DNA of 64,000 nt, from positions 1 to 64,000 of the forward strand of contig NZ_JAILYJ010000021.1 in NCBI RefSeq assembly GCF_019793465.1. Reading direction: 5' to 3'. Numbering within the stretch: position 1 is the stretch's first letter; each line of letters opens with the position of its first letter. Both the position numbers and the translations under genes were made by a program. Positions 1-8,965 of the stretch are shown here, one piece after another. Origin of the DNA: Rhizobium croatiense. GTDB taxonomy: Bacteria > Pseudomonadota > Alphaproteobacteria > Rhizobiales > Rhizobiaceae. The notes under the pieces are model-generated. The model saw only the letters and a list, made by a program, of their open reading frames with translations. It was not told where the DNA came from and did not search any database.

Positions 1-168
1 AGCAAAAGCCCAGAAGGGCGGCGGCAGGCCGATGGCTTCCAGCTCCTCCTCGGTCTTCAGCCAGAGTTCATGCGCCTCGCTGGCCAGGTGGAGCGAAATC
101 TCCGGCACATGCGGTGGCGCCATCAGACTGGTATTGGCGCGGATGAAGGCTTCCGGATCGGTTTTCAA
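1..168 (-). CDS. Class I methyltransferase, N-terminal part (cut by window edge)
   Basis: The minus strand reads open from a TTG at 168 to the window edge, giving 56 residues that begin MKTDPEAFIRANTSL and continue through PPHVPEISLHLASEAHELW. This resembles the N-terminus of the Nnt1-like / ribosomal L11 methyltransferase-like SAM-dependent enzymes (COG3897). The catalytic domain lies outside the window, so the assignment rests on N-terminal resemblance recalled from family members. The start codon is TTG with no clear ribosome binding site, and it lies only 6 bases after the stop of the EVE-domain gene, suggesting co-transcription and possible translational coupling. Confidence 0.6.
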   Translation of the reverse strand, partial: MKTDPEAFIRANTSLMAPPHVPEISLHLASEAHELWLKTEEELEAIGLPPPFWAFA

Positions 169-174
169 AGGTCG

Positions 175-606
175 TCAGCGCGGCGGATTGTCGAGCCCGC
201 CCATGCGGCAGACTTCGGCCCACTCGTCGTCGGTTACCGGCTGCACGGAAAGGCGCATGGAGGTGACGAGCGACATCTTGGCAAGCTTCTCGCTCGCTTT
301 GACGTCCTTCAGCGTCACCGGCTTCGGCATGTCCATGACGGCGCGGATGTCGACGCAATCCCACTTCGGATCTCCCTTGGCGGTAGAATCGGGATGCGAC
401 AGGGCACAGACTTCGACGATGCCGACGATCTCCAGCCCGTCATTGGAGTGATAGAAGAACCCCTTGTCGCCGATCTGCATCGCTCGCATATTGTTGCGCG
501 CCAGATAATTGCGCACGCCCGTCCATTCCGTGCCTTTTTCACCGGCGGCCTTCTGCTGCTCCCAGGACCAGGAGGCAGGTTCGGACTTATACAGCCAATG
601 CGCCAT
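175..606 (-). CDS. EVE domain protein
   Basis: This 143-residue protein starts MAHWLYKSEP and matches the EVE fold (related to PUA and to thymocyte nuclear protein 1) over its full length. Visible family features are the N-terminal WLYKSEP strand, the W-x-G-V-R-N-Y block near residues 29-34, and the GDKGFFYHS segment near 46-54. EVE domains bind modified bases in DNA or RNA; the ligand here is unknown. It sits 3 bases downstream of the YciI gene and 6 bases upstream of the partial methyltransferase, so these small genes probably share an operon with gpsA. Confidence 0.9.
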   Translation of the reverse strand: MAHWLYKSEPASWSWEQQKAAGEKGTEWTGVRNYLARNNMRAMQIGDKGFFYHSNDGLEIVGIVEVCALSHPDSTAKGDPKWDCVDIRAVMDMPKPVTLKDVKASEKLAKMSLVTSMRLSVQPVTDDEWAEVCRMGGLDNPPR

Positions 607-609
607 GCT

Positions 610-903
610 TTAAGCCTCCGGCTTGTTGAAGACCCAGTTGAAGGGCTTGATCTCAACGCTTTCGAACAGCCCGGCCTGGGCGTAGGGGTCGGCATCGGCG
701 AGCGCCTTTGCCTCCTGCGCCGTCTCCGCCTTGACAAGCACCAGACTGCCGCAGGCCTTGCCTTCGTCGTCGAGGAAGGGACCGGCCATCGAGAGCTTGC
801 CTTCGGCATTGAGCTTGTCGAGATAAGCAAGATGCGTCGGCCGCGTCTCCATGCGGACGTTCAGATGTCCCGGCTTGTCCTTGCAGAGCAGGGCGAAAAG
901 CAT
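610..903 (-). CDS. YciI family protein
   Basis: A 97-residue YciI-like protein (MLFALLCKDKPGHLNVRMETRPTH onward in short). The family has a ferredoxin-like fold with a conserved His-Asp pair proposed as catalytic; candidates here are the His of the RPTHLAYLD segment and the Asp of the GPFLDDEG segment. It lies between gpsA (10 bases upstream) and the EVE gene (3 bases downstream), a gene order I recall from Rhizobiales. The biochemical function of this family is not well defined. Confidence 0.9.
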   Translation of the reverse strand: MLFALLCKDKPGHLNVRMETRPTHLAYLDKLNAEGKLSMAGPFLDDEGKACGSLVLVKAETAQEAKALADADPYAQAGLFESVEIKPFNWVFNKPEA

Positions 904-913
904 GTCTGTTCTC

Positions 914-1897
914 CTATTCGGTGGTGATGGGACGCGTCATCAACTGCTCTATGGCGTCCGATATATCGAGCCTGCCGTCGATGATGGCGGAAACGGCGTC
1001 GGTGATCGGCATGCTGATCGAAAGCTCCGCGGCAAGCCGCGAGGCGACCGAGGCGGCGAGCGCCCCTTCCACCAACGCGCCCTGCAGCGGGTCGGCCTTT
1101 TCGCCGCGCCCGAGCGCGATGCCGAAGCGCAGGTTGCGCGATTGATGGCTGGTCGCCGTCAGCACCAGGTCGCCGAGGCCGGAGAGCCCGCGCACCGTAT
1201 CCGCCTGGCCGCCTTTGGCGACGACGAAGCGCGACATTTCCGCGAGGCCACGGGCAATCAACGCCGCACGGGCGGATTCGCCGATGCCACGGCCCTCGAC
1301 GATGCCGCAGGCGATCGCCAGCACATTCTTCAGCGCACCGCCGAGCTGCACGCCGATGCGGTCGCTGGAAGCGTAGAGCCGGAAGGTGCGGCCCGATATC
1401 GCCTGGGCGAGCCGCTCGGCGGTCTCCATATCCGCCGCCGCGATCGCCATCGCCGTCGGCAGGCCTTTGGCGATGTCGGCGGCAAAACCGGGGCCGGAGA
1501 GCACCGCCACCGGATGGTCCGGCAGCTCCCGCTCCAGCATGTCGGTCAACAGATTGCCCGTCGCCCGCTCGATGCCCTTGGCGCAGGTGACGACGACGGC
1601 ATCTTTCGACAGATAGGGGCCATATTGCCGCGCCGCATCGGCCTGCGTCTGCGACGGCATCGCAAAAAGCACGATGGAGGCGCCGGCGATCGCCTCCGCC
1701 TCGGCGGAAAATTCGAGCGATTCCGGCAGGGCAATGCCCGGCAGCACGGCATCATGCAGACGCTCGGCCTTGAGATCGGCTATCAGTGACGGATTGCGTC
1801 CGACAAGTATCACCGCGCTGCGGCCGGCAAGGGCGATGACGGCGGCAAGCGCCGTTCCGAAAGCGCCAGATCCGATGACGGCGATTTTTTCGCTCAT
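914..1897 (-). CDS. gpsA: Glycerol-3-phosphate dehydrogenase [NAD(P)+]
   Basis: The 327-residue product reduces dihydroxyacetone phosphate to sn-glycerol-3-phosphate for phospholipid synthesis. The Rossmann motif GSGAFGTALA is near residues 8-17, and the catalytic-region segments GGALKNVLAIACG and ESARAALIARG are present. The ATG at 1897 was chosen because it places the Rossmann motif at the usual distance and overlaps the tsaD stop by four bases (ATGA). A longer in-frame reading exists, but it would run inside tsaD. Length is normal for the family. Translation is probably coupled to tsaD. Confidence 0.96.
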   Translation of the reverse strand: MSEKIAVIGSGAFGTALAAVIALAGRSAVILVGRNPSLIADLKAERLHDAVLPGIALPESLEFSAEAEAIAGASIVLFAMPSQTQADAARQYGPYLSKDAVVVTCAKGIERATGNLLTDMLERELPDHPVAVLSGPGFAADIAKGLPTAMAIAAADMETAERLAQAISGRTFRLYASSDRIGVQLGGALKNVLAIACGIVEGRGIGESARAALIARGLAEMSRFVVAKGGQADTVRGLSGLGDLVLTATSHQSRNLRFGIALGRGEKADPLQGALVEGALAASVASRLAAELSISMPITDAVSAIIDGRLDISDAIEQLMTRPITTE

Positions 1898-2991
1898 GCC
1901 TTGGCTCCTCTCTTTCCAAAGCCGATCAGCCTTTCGGCATTGGCATCGAGCGGCCAGCGCGAACGCGGCTGCACGTCGAGCGGATCGGGCGCAATACCTA
2001 TGGCCATCCGCTCCAGGCCCGCCCAGGCGATCATCACCGCATTGTCGGTGCAGAGGCTCAGCGGCGGCGCGATGAAGCGGAAGCCGTTCTTGTCGCAAAG
2101 CCCCTGCAGCGTCGCCCGCAGTTCGAGATTGGCGGCGACACCGCCGGCAACGACGAGCGCCGGCGTCCCTCCGGTCGCCGGCAACTCCGCCTTGAAACGC
2201 TGCAGACCGCGGCCGATGCGGTCCTTCAGCGTGCGCGAAATCGCCCGCTGGAACGAAGCGCAGATATCCGCCACGTCCTGATCGCTGAGCGGCGCGATCT
2301 CCTGCGCCGCCTGCCGCACGGCCGTCTTCAGGCCGGAGAAGGAGAAGTCGAGCCTTGTCTCGCCGACCAACGGCCGCGGAAAATCGAAGCGGCCGGCATT
2401 GCCGTCCCGCGCCATGCGTTCCACCGCCGGGCCGCCGGGATAGGGCAGGCCGAGCAGTTTCGCCGTCTTGTCGAAGGCTTCACCGAGCGCATCGTCGATC
2501 GTCGTGCCCCAGCGCTCGTAATCTCCGACGCCGCGCACCAGGATGAGCTGGGTATGACCGCCGGAGACGAGCAGCATCAGATAGGGAAAGGAAAGCCCGT
2601 CGGTCAGCCGCGCCGTCAGCGCATGGCCTTCGAGATGGTTGACCGCATAGAGCGGCTTGCCGGCGGCCTTGGCAATCGCCTTGCCGGTCATCAATCCCAC
2701 CAGCAGCCCGCCGATCAGCCCCGGCCCCGACGTCGCGGCGATGGCGTCGACATCGGCCAGCGACACATTGGCGCGCTTCAGCGCCGCCTCGATCAGCTCG
2801 TCCAGCGCCTCGACATGGGCGCGCGCGGCGATCTCCGGCACCACGCCGCCATAGGCGCTGTGCTCATCGAGCTGGGAAAGCACCACGTCGGAGAGTATTC
2901 TGGAATGCCCCTCCGCATCGCGCTCGACGACCGCCGCGGCGGTCTCGTCGCAACTCGTCTCGATGCCAAGGATGCGCAGAAAGGGAACCAT
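1894..2991 (-). CDS. tsaD: tRNA threonylcarbamoyladenosine synthase subunit TsaD
   Basis: The 365-residue protein (start MVPFLRILGIETSCDET) transfers the threonylcarbamoyl group to A37 of ANN-decoding tRNAs, together with TsaB and TsaE, which are not in this window. The metal-binding HLEGH motif is near residue 115, and the ASKHA ATPase blocks GIETSCDET and VSGGHTQL are intact. A much longer reading frame extends upstream, but it enters the antisense of hemC; ATG 2991 gives the standard N-terminus. It is divergent from hemC across about 70 bases, where both promoters must lie. Confidence 0.96.
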   Translation of the reverse strand: MVPFLRILGIETSCDETAAAVVERDAEGHSRILSDVVLSQLDEHSAYGGVVPEIAARAHVEALDELIEAALKRANVSLADVDAIAATSGPGLIGGLLVGLMTGKAIAKAAGKPLYAVNHLEGHALTARLTDGLSFPYLMLLVSGGHTQLILVRGVGDYERWGTTIDDALGEAFDKTAKLLGLPYPGGPAVERMARDGNAGRFDFPRPLVGETRLDFSFSGLKTAVRQAAQEIAPLSDQDVADICASFQRAISRTLKDRIGRGLQRFKAELPATGGTPALVVAGGVAANLELRATLQGLCDKNGFRFIAPPLSLCTDNAVMIAWAGLERMAIGIAPDPLDVQPRSRWPLDANAERLIGFGKRGAKA

Positions 2992-3063
2992 AAGGCCTGT
3001 TCGTTCATTGCGATGGGGCCGAAACCCGGTTACGAGAACTCCGGTAACAACGGAACAGAGCGG

Positions 3064-3993
3064 ATGCAAATAAAACCTTTCCGGATCGGCACGCGGGGCA
3101 GCCCGCTGGCGCTCGCCCAGGCGCATGAGGCCCGCGACAGGCTGATGGCAGCGCATGGCCTGCCCGAAGAGATGTTCGAGATCGTCGTGCTGTCGACCAA
3201 GGGCGATCGCATCACCGACCGGCCGCTGGCCGAGATCGGCGGCAAAGGCCTCTTCACCGAGGAGCTCGAACAGAAGCTTGTCTCGGGCGAGCTGGATTTC
3301 GCCGTGCACTCCACCAAGGACATGTCGACGCACCTGCCGGACGGTCTTCATCTCTCCGCCTATCTGCCGCGCGAGGATATCCGCGACGCCGTCGTCGGCC
3401 GCACCGCGCCCAAGCTGATCGACCTGCCGCATGGCGCCACCGTCGGCTCCTCGTCGCTGCGCCGCCAGGCGCTGATCCGCCGCATGCGGCCCGACATCAA
3501 CGTTATAACCTTCCGCGGGTCGGTCGAAACCCGGCTGCGCAAACTCGAAGAGGGTCAGGTAGATGCAACCCTGCTGGCGCTTGCAGGCCTCAAACGTCTC
3601 GGCAAGGTCGAGCTGCTGACCGATATCCTCGATCCCGACACCTTCCCGCCGGCGCCGGCCCAGGGAGCGATCTGCATCGAAAGCCGCGTCGGCGATACGA
3701 GGATCGACGACCTGGTGGCGGCGGTCAATGACGCCGCCACCTTCGACACCGTCTCCTGCGAACGCGCTTTCCTCGCCGCCCTCGACGGTTCCTGCCGCAC
3801 GCCGATCGGCGGCTATGCTGTCTGTGAGGGCGACCTCATCCGCTTCTCCGGCCTGATCATCACACCCGACGGCCGCAGCCAGCATGCCGTGACGACCGAC
3901 GGACATCGCCGCGATGCGGCCGCCCTCGGCACCCGCGCCGGCCAGGACGTGCGCGCAAGGGCCGGCAGCGCCTTCTTCGACGACTGGCACTGA
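3064..3993 (+). CDS. hemC: Porphobilinogen deaminase (hydroxymethylbilane synthase)
   Basis: The 309-residue enzyme condenses four porphobilinogens into hydroxymethylbilane in heme synthesis. Visible hallmarks are the N-terminal IGTRGSPLALAQA, the catalytic HSTKDM (the Asp that drives polymerisation), SSLRRQA and TFRGSVETRLRK. The dipyrromethane cofactor Cys is in GSCRTPIGG. ATG 3064 was chosen over upstream in-frame starts because it gives the standard N-terminus. hemD follows after 7 bases, the usual hemC-hemD pairing. It diverges from tsaD. Confidence 0.97.
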   Translation: MQIKPFRIGTRGSPLALAQAHEARDRLMAAHGLPEEMFEIVVLSTKGDRITDRPLAEIGGKGLFTEELEQKLVSGELDFAVHSTKDMSTHLPDGLHLSAYLPREDIRDAVVGRTAPKLIDLPHGATVGSSSLRRQALIRRMRPDINVITFRGSVETRLRKLEEGQVDATLLALAGLKRLGKVELLTDILDPDTFPPAPAQGAICIESRVGDTRIDDLVAAVNDAATFDTVSCERAFLAALDGSCRTPIGGYAVCEGDLIRFSGLIITPDGRSQHAVTTDGHRRDAAALGTRAGQDVRARAGSAFFDDWH

Positions 3994-4000
3994 AGCGGCC

Positions 4001-4708
4001 ATGCGCGTGCTCGTCACCCGCCCCGCGCATTCGGCCGAGACAACCGCACAACGTCTGCGCGACATGGGCCACGAGCCGCTGCTGCTGCCCCTGCGTCGAC
4101 CACAACATGACAGTGCCGCAGCCGCCGGCGCGCTTGCCGCCACCAGCGGCGCGATCGCGGTGACGAGCGCCGAAGCCATGAGGGTGCTGTCGGCTCTCGG
4201 CGAGACACTTGGTCCGCACCTTGACCGTCCGATTTTTGCGGTCGGCCAGATGACGGCGCAAGCGGCGCGGCGCCTTGGCTTCCGGTCCGTCACCGCCTCT
4301 TCGGGCAACGGCCGCGATCTCGCCGATCTCGTCGCCGCGCAAAAAACGGGGACGTTGCTCTATCTCGCCGGCATGCCGCGCGCCGAAACCTTCGAAGGCA
4401 GACTGCGTGAACTCGGCATCCGCTTTTCCGTCGCCGAATGTTATCGCATGCAGCCGGTCGCTCCCGGCCCGGCCGACATCGGGGCGATTTTTTCGGGCCA
4501 TCGCCCGGATGCCGTTCTGTTCTATTCCCGGCAGACAGCCGAAGATTTCTTTCAGGTGGCAGAGCTGCGATCAGTTCTCTCCGAACAGGGCGGAATCCGC
4601 CTCCTCTGCCTCAGCGAGGCGGTGGCGCAGGCCATTCCGACTTTCCTGAAGGGAAGCGTGACGATTTCGCCGATGCCGGATGAGATAAGCCTTTTGTCGC
4701 TGCTTTGA
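4001..4708 (+). CDS. hemD: Uroporphyrinogen-III synthase
   Basis: The 235-residue protein (MRVLVTRPAHSAETTAQRL) cyclises hydroxymethylbilane and inverts ring D. The family is poorly conserved in sequence, but the N-terminal VTRP segment, the VTSAEA motif near residues 50-55, the FAVGQMTAQAARRLGF segment and the YLAGMPRAE segment are typical. It starts 7 bases after hemC and is followed by the mitofilin-like gene after about 90 bases, so hemC, hemD and the two membrane proteins may form one transcription unit. Confidence 0.93.
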   Translation: MRVLVTRPAHSAETTAQRLRDMGHEPLLLPLRRPQHDSAAAAGALAATSGAIAVTSAEAMRVLSALGETLGPHLDRPIFAVGQMTAQAARRLGFRSVTASSGNGRDLADLVAAQKTGTLLYLAGMPRAETFEGRLRELGIRFSVAECYRMQPVAPGPADIGAIFSGHRPDAVLFYSRQTAEDFFQVAELRSVLSEQGGIRLLCLSEAVAQAIPTFLKGSVTISPMPDEISLLSLL

Positions 4709-4797
4709 ATGCCCTGGCCGCCCAAATTTGATCTAACCTCTTCCCTTAATTGGCATCACTGTCTAGTTTCGTTGCAATGCAGGATAAAGAGGACCTC

Positions 4798-6075
4798 ATG
4801 GTATCGGGAAACCCGCCACGCCATTCGAAGAGCGCCGACGAGCCGGTCACGATCGACCTAGAAGCACAGGATTTCGCCTCTGCAGCCGATACCGAAAAGC
4901 CGGTAGAAAATGATGTCGGCGATACCGACAACAGCCCCGCCGAGGCCGGCGTGACGCCCGAAACCGAAGCGGCGTCGCAGCCCGAGCATGAACGCGCCGA
5001 ACAGGAACAGCCGGAATTCGAAGGCCAGCCCGGAACGGATGCGCGAGAAGAGGAGCCGGCAGCTCCGGAACCTTCCTTCACGCCCGCTCCAGAACAGCAG
5101 GCGCCGCGGGGCGCCGGCACTTCCGGTCTGATAGCCGCCGGCATCTTCGGCGGTCTCGTGGCGCTGCTTGGCGCAGGCGCCATTGAATATGCCGGATACC
5201 TTCCGGGTACCTCGGCGCCGCAGACGGCATCGCCTGACATCGCCGATCTTTCCGGTGAGATCGACGGCCTGAAACAGACCGTCGCCAATCTGGCCGCCAA
5301 TCCCGTAGGCACCGGCGACGGCGCGCTTGAGACACGCCTCGCGGCGCTGGAAGCGGCTGCGAAAAACCCCGCAGTGGCGACGCCGGCCGATTCGGCAAAT
5401 GTCGAGGCGCTCAACCAGAAGATTGCCGAGCTCAGCGGCCAGGTCGATCAGTTGCGCGCCACACTTGCCCAGTCCTCCGAGCAGCAGACGAGCAATGGCG
5501 CCGATATCGCCAAGCGCCTCGAGGAAGCCGAAAAGAAGCTGAACGAACCGCGCCAGGATGTCGCCGTCGCCCGAGCGATCGCGGCAGCCGCCCTCAAGGC
5601 GGCGATCGATCGCGGCGGCCCGTTCCTCGCTGAACTCGAGACCTTCGCCGGCGTCGCGCCCGACGATCCTGCCGTCGCCGACCTGCGTAGCTTTGCCGAG
5701 ACCGGCATTCCCTCGCGCACCGAGCTCGTGCGTCAGGTTCCCGACGTTGCGACCGCGATCATCGAAGCCGTTAACCAGCCGGATCCGAACCAGAGCTGGT
5801 CGGACCGGCTGATGGCGAGCGCAAAATCGCTGGTGACCGTCCGTCCCGTTGGCAATATCGAGGGCGAAAGCGTCGAAGCGATCGCCGCCCGCATGGAGGA
5901 TAAGGTGAAGAACGGCGACCTGCCCGGTGCTTCCGCCGAATGGAATGCTCTGCCGGCTCCCGGAAAGCAGGCGTCCGCCGCCTTCAAGCAGTCGCTGGAG
6001 GCGCGCATTCGGGTCGAGGAACTGGTCGGCGGGGCGCTGTCGAAAGCGGTCAGCGGCGCCGGCAAGGAGGGCTGA
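4798..6075 (+). CDS. Mitofilin-like inner-membrane protein
   Basis: A 425-residue protein with an acidic, Pro/Glu-rich cytoplasmic N-terminus (about residues 1-105), one membrane segment near 110-134, a coiled-coil-rich middle, and a C-terminal globular region. This architecture matches alphaproteobacterial mitofilin homologues (COG4223), which are related to Mic60 and linked to membrane organisation. Start ATG 4798 is preceded by a GAGG at a good distance; an ATG at 4777 and a TTG at 4750 are less likely. Location between hemD and a HemY-N protein is the standard alphaproteobacterial order, so a link to heme metabolism is plausible. Confidence 0.85.
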   Translation: MVSGNPPRHSKSADEPVTIDLEAQDFASAADTEKPVENDVGDTDNSPAEAGVTPETEAASQPEHERAEQEQPEFEGQPGTDAREEEPAAPEPSFTPAPEQQAPRGAGTSGLIAAGIFGGLVALLGAGAIEYAGYLPGTSAPQTASPDIADLSGEIDGLKQTVANLAANPVGTGDGALETRLAALEAAAKNPAVATPADSANVEALNQKIAELSGQVDQLRATLAQSSEQQTSNGADIAKRLEEAEKKLNEPRQDVAVARAIAAAALKAAIDRGGPFLAELETFAGVAPDDPAVADLRSFAETGIPSRTELVRQVPDVATAIIEAVNQPDPNQSWSDRLMASAKSLVTVRPVGNIEGESVEAIAARMEDKVKNGDLPGASAEWNALPAPGKQASAAFKQSLEARIRVEELVGGALSKAVSGAGKEG

Positions 6076-6079
6076 GAAC

Positions 6080-7687
6080 ATGATCAGACTCGTTGTCTTC
6101 GCCCTGCTCGTATTGCTTCTCGCCTATGGCTTCTCCTGGTTCGCCGATCGTCCCGGCGATCTCTCGCTGATCTGGGAAGGCCAGCTCTACCAGACGAAGC
6201 TGATCGTCGCAGTGAGCGCGATCATCGCTCTGATCGCCGCCGTGATGATCGTCTGGTGGTTCGTTCGCCTGATCTGGACCTCGCCGCATTCGGTGACGCG
6301 TTATTTCCGCGCCCGCAAGCGCGACCGCGGCTACCAGGCGCTGTCGACCGGCCTGATCGCGGCCGGCGCCGGCAATGCGCTCCTTGCCCGCAAGATGGCG
6401 GCCCGCTCGCGCGGTCTCATCCGCGCCGATCAGGAGCCGCTGATCAACCTGCTCGAAGCCCAGGCCGCCCTGATCGAAGGCCGCCACGACGAGGCGCGCG
6501 CCAAGTTCGAGGCCATGGCCAACGACCCGGAAACGCGCGAGCTCGGCCTGCGCGGCCTCTATCTCGAAGCCCGCCGTCTCGGCGCCAACGATGCCGCCCG
6601 CCAATATGCCGAGAAGGCTGCCGACAACGCGCCTTATCTGCCCTGGGCCGCCCAGGCGACGCTCGAATATCGCAGCCAGGCCGGCCGCTGGGACGATGCG
6701 ATCCGGCTGCTCGAACAGCAGAAGGCCGCCCGGGTCGTCGAAAAGACCGAAGCCAACCGCCTACACGCGGTGCTGTTGACGGCGCGCGCCACCGAGAAGC
6801 TGGAAGGCAACCCGGCCGGCGCACGCGACGACGCGCTGCAGGCGCTGAAGCTCGCCGCTGACTTTGTCCCGGCCGCCCTCATCGCCGCCAAGGCCTTGTT
6901 CCGCGAAGGCGGCCTGCGCAAGGCCGCTTCGATCCTCGAACAGGCATGGAAATCGGCGCCGCATCCCGAGATCGGCCAGACCTATGTCAGAGCCCGCAGC
7001 GGTGATTCCACGCTCGACCGGCTGAAGCGCGCCGAGCGGCTGGAGGCGCTGCGCCCGAACAATGTCGAATCCCTCCTCGTCGTCGCCCAGGCCGCGCTCG
7101 ACGCGCAGGAATTCGCCAAGGCCCGCGCCAAGGCGGAAGCGGCGGCGCGCATCGAGCCGCGTGAAGCCGCCTTCCTGCTGCTTGCCGACATCGAGGAGGC
7201 CGAGACCGGCGACCAGGGCCGCGTGCGCCACTGGCTGGCCCAGGCGCTGAAGGCTCCGCGTGATCCGGCCTGGGTGGCGGACGGCTTCGTCTCCGACAAA
7301 TGGCTGCCGGTGTCGCCCGTCACCGGCCGTCTCGATGCCTTCGAATGGAAGGCGCCTTTCGGCCAGATCGAGGGTCCGCTCGAAGACGGTTCGGCGCCCG
7401 CCGCGATCGAAACTGCCCTGAAGACCCTGCCGCCGCTGCGCGACGTCAGGCCGGAAAGCCCGGTCAACGATCACCGCATCATCGAGCTGGAACGCGCCGC
7501 GACGATCGCCGAGGCCGTGCGCCCCGCGCCAGCGCCGGCAAAGCCGAAACCCGTCGAACCGGTCGCCGGCGATAAAGCGCCGGTGCCGAACGAAGCAAAG
7601 CCCTTCTTTGGCGGGCTGCCGGATGATCCCGGCGTTCGCGATTCCAGGGCGGAACCGGAACCCAAGACACGGCTTCGCCTTTTCTGA
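6080..7687 (+). CDS. hemY: HemY N-domain / TPR membrane protein
   Basis: A 535-residue protein with two N-terminal membrane segments (about residues 2-20 and 42-63), a short basic linker (RARKRDRGY), then alpha-helical TPR-like repeats to about residue 460 and a Pro/Ala/Lys-rich tail. This is the HemY N-terminal family found with heme genes, not the protoporphyrinogen oxidase also called HemY. Its exact role is not settled; it is thought to act late in heme biosynthesis. It starts 4 bases after the mitofilin-like gene, indicating one operon. Confidence 0.85.
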   Translation: MIRLVVFALLVLLLAYGFSWFADRPGDLSLIWEGQLYQTKLIVAVSAIIALIAAVMIVWWFVRLIWTSPHSVTRYFRARKRDRGYQALSTGLIAAGAGNALLARKMAARSRGLIRADQEPLINLLEAQAALIEGRHDEARAKFEAMANDPETRELGLRGLYLEARRLGANDAARQYAEKAADNAPYLPWAAQATLEYRSQAGRWDDAIRLLEQQKAARVVEKTEANRLHAVLLTARATEKLEGNPAGARDDALQALKLAADFVPAALIAAKALFREGGLRKAASILEQAWKSAPHPEIGQTYVRARSGDSTLDRLKRAERLEALRPNNVESLLVVAQAALDAQEFAKARAKAEAAARIEPREAAFLLLADIEEAETGDQGRVRHWLAQALKAPRDPAWVADGFVSDKWLPVSPVTGRLDAFEWKAPFGQIEGPLEDGSAPAAIETALKTLPPLRDVRPESPVNDHRIIELERAATIAEAVRPAPAPAKPKPVEPVAGDKAPVPNEAKPFFGGLPDDPGVRDSRAEPEPKTRLRLF

Positions 7688-7704
7688 AATGGAACGAAAA
7701 CCGC

Positions 7705-8190
7705 ATGTTCGAACGCTTTCAGGCATTCTTTCAGAAGCTGACCGCCGACCACCCCAGGAAGGGTTTCGCCCCGGATGATCCGCGCATCGCGGTGGCGGCG
7801 CTGTGCATGCAGGTCATGGAGGCCGACGGGCAGATCAAGGCCAGCGAGAAGAAGCGACTGCGCAAGCTCCTGAAGGAACAATATGCGCTCGACGGCAAAC
7901 AGCTCGACGCCCTGATGGCCGCCGGTCTCGAGGCCGAAAGCACCGCGGTCGACTATTATCGCTTCACTTCCGACCTGAAGCGCCACCTGAACACCGAGCA
8001 ACGGCTGGAGCTGATCGGCATCCTCTGGGACATCGTCTATGCCGATGGCGAACGTAGCGAGATGGAAGATCATGTGATCTGGCGTATCGCCGATCTGCTG
8101 GGCGTTTCCGCGCGCGAGCGGATCCAGAAACGGCAGGAGGCCGCCGCCAGGGTGACGGATGTCCGGGTTTTGCAAGATGATTCCGACTGA
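7705..8190 (+). CDS. TerB-family (DjlA-like N-domain) protein
   Basis: A 161-residue all-helical protein with the acidic pair motifs typical of TerB folds: MEADGQIKASEKK near residues 38-50 and VYADGERSEMEDHVIWRIADLLG near 112-135. These two repeats form the metal-binding site in TerB relatives. No other tellurite-resistance genes are nearby, so this is better read as a stand-alone TerB-like protein of unknown function. It follows the hemY-like gene by 17 bases and overlaps the start of the glutamine amidotransferase gene. Confidence 0.85.
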   Translation: MFERFQAFFQKLTADHPRKGFAPDDPRIAVAALCMQVMEADGQIKASEKKRLRKLLKEQYALDGKQLDALMAAGLEAESTAVDYYRFTSDLKRHLNTEQRLELIGILWDIVYADGERSEMEDHVIWRIADLLGVSARERIQKRQEAAARVTDVRVLQDDSD

Positions 8191-8932
8191 GCGAATTCAG
8201 CACCGCGACGAGCGTCCGATCCTCATCGTCCTGCATCAGGAGCGATCGAGCCCCGGCCGTGTCGGTCAGCTGCTCGTCGAAAAGGGCTACCGCCTCGACA
8301 TCCGCCGACCGGTGCTCGGCGAGCCGCTTCCGGCAACGCTCGAAGATCATGCCGGCGCCGTCGTCTTCGGCGGGCCGATGAGCGCCAATGATCCTGACGA
8401 CTTCATCAAGAAGGAGATCGACTGGATCAAAATTCCGCTGCGGGAAAAACGTCCCTTTCTCGGCATCTGCCTCGGTGCGCAGATGCTGGTGCATCATCTC
8501 GGCGGCAAGGTGCAGGCGAATACCGACGGCTCGACCGAGATCGGCTGGTATCCGCTGCGCCCGACCGAGAGAGGCCGGCTGCTGATGCACTGGCCGAAGA
8601 TGGTATATCATTTCCACCGCGAGGGTTTCGAGCTGCCGCACGGCGCCGATCTCCTGGCCGAAGGCGATGCCTATCCGAACCAGGCCTTCCGCTACGACGG
8701 CAACGCCTGGGGCCTGCAATTCCATGCCGAACTCACCCGGGTGATGATGCATCGCTGGGTCGTGCACGGCGCCCATCGCTTCATCCTGCCGAACGCCCAG
8801 CAGGGCCGCGAACATCTCGAAGGCCGCATGCTGTTCGACGCGCCGCTGAGAGCCTGGCTGACCGAATTCCTCGATCTCGTCTTCGAGGGAAAGACCGCAA
8901 AAGCGGCGCACCCGATCACGCTTCCTGCATAG
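8177..8932 (+). CDS. Class I glutamine amidotransferase
   Basis: A 251-residue stand-alone class I amidotransferase with the nucleophile elbow GICLGAQM and the His-Glu pair in LQFHAELT. Such enzymes release ammonia from glutamine; stand-alone members include GMP synthase-like and gamma-glutamyl hydrolase-like proteins, and the acceptor cannot be told here. Start ATG 8177 (MIPTERIQ) overlaps the TerB-like gene by 14 bases; ATG 8159 is an alternative with a somewhat better purine-rich upstream. Last gene of the hemC-led run. Confidence 0.87.
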   Translation: MIPTERIQHRDERPILIVLHQERSSPGRVGQLLVEKGYRLDIRRPVLGEPLPATLEDHAGAVVFGGPMSANDPDDFIKKEIDWIKIPLREKRPFLGICLGAQMLVHHLGGKVQANTDGSTEIGWYPLRPTERGRLLMHWPKMVYHFHREGFELPHGADLLAEGDAYPNQAFRYDGNAWGLQFHAELTRVMMHRWVVHGAHRFILPNAQQGREHLEGRMLFDAPLRAWLTEFLDLVFEGKTAKAAHPITLPA

Positions 8933-8965
8933 GAGCGCACCTCCGCAGGATGCGACCTTCTTACG

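Noticed and set aside
7705..8190. Tellurite resistance operon
   Set aside because: Only one TerB-like domain is present; no terC, terD, terZ or related genes are nearby.
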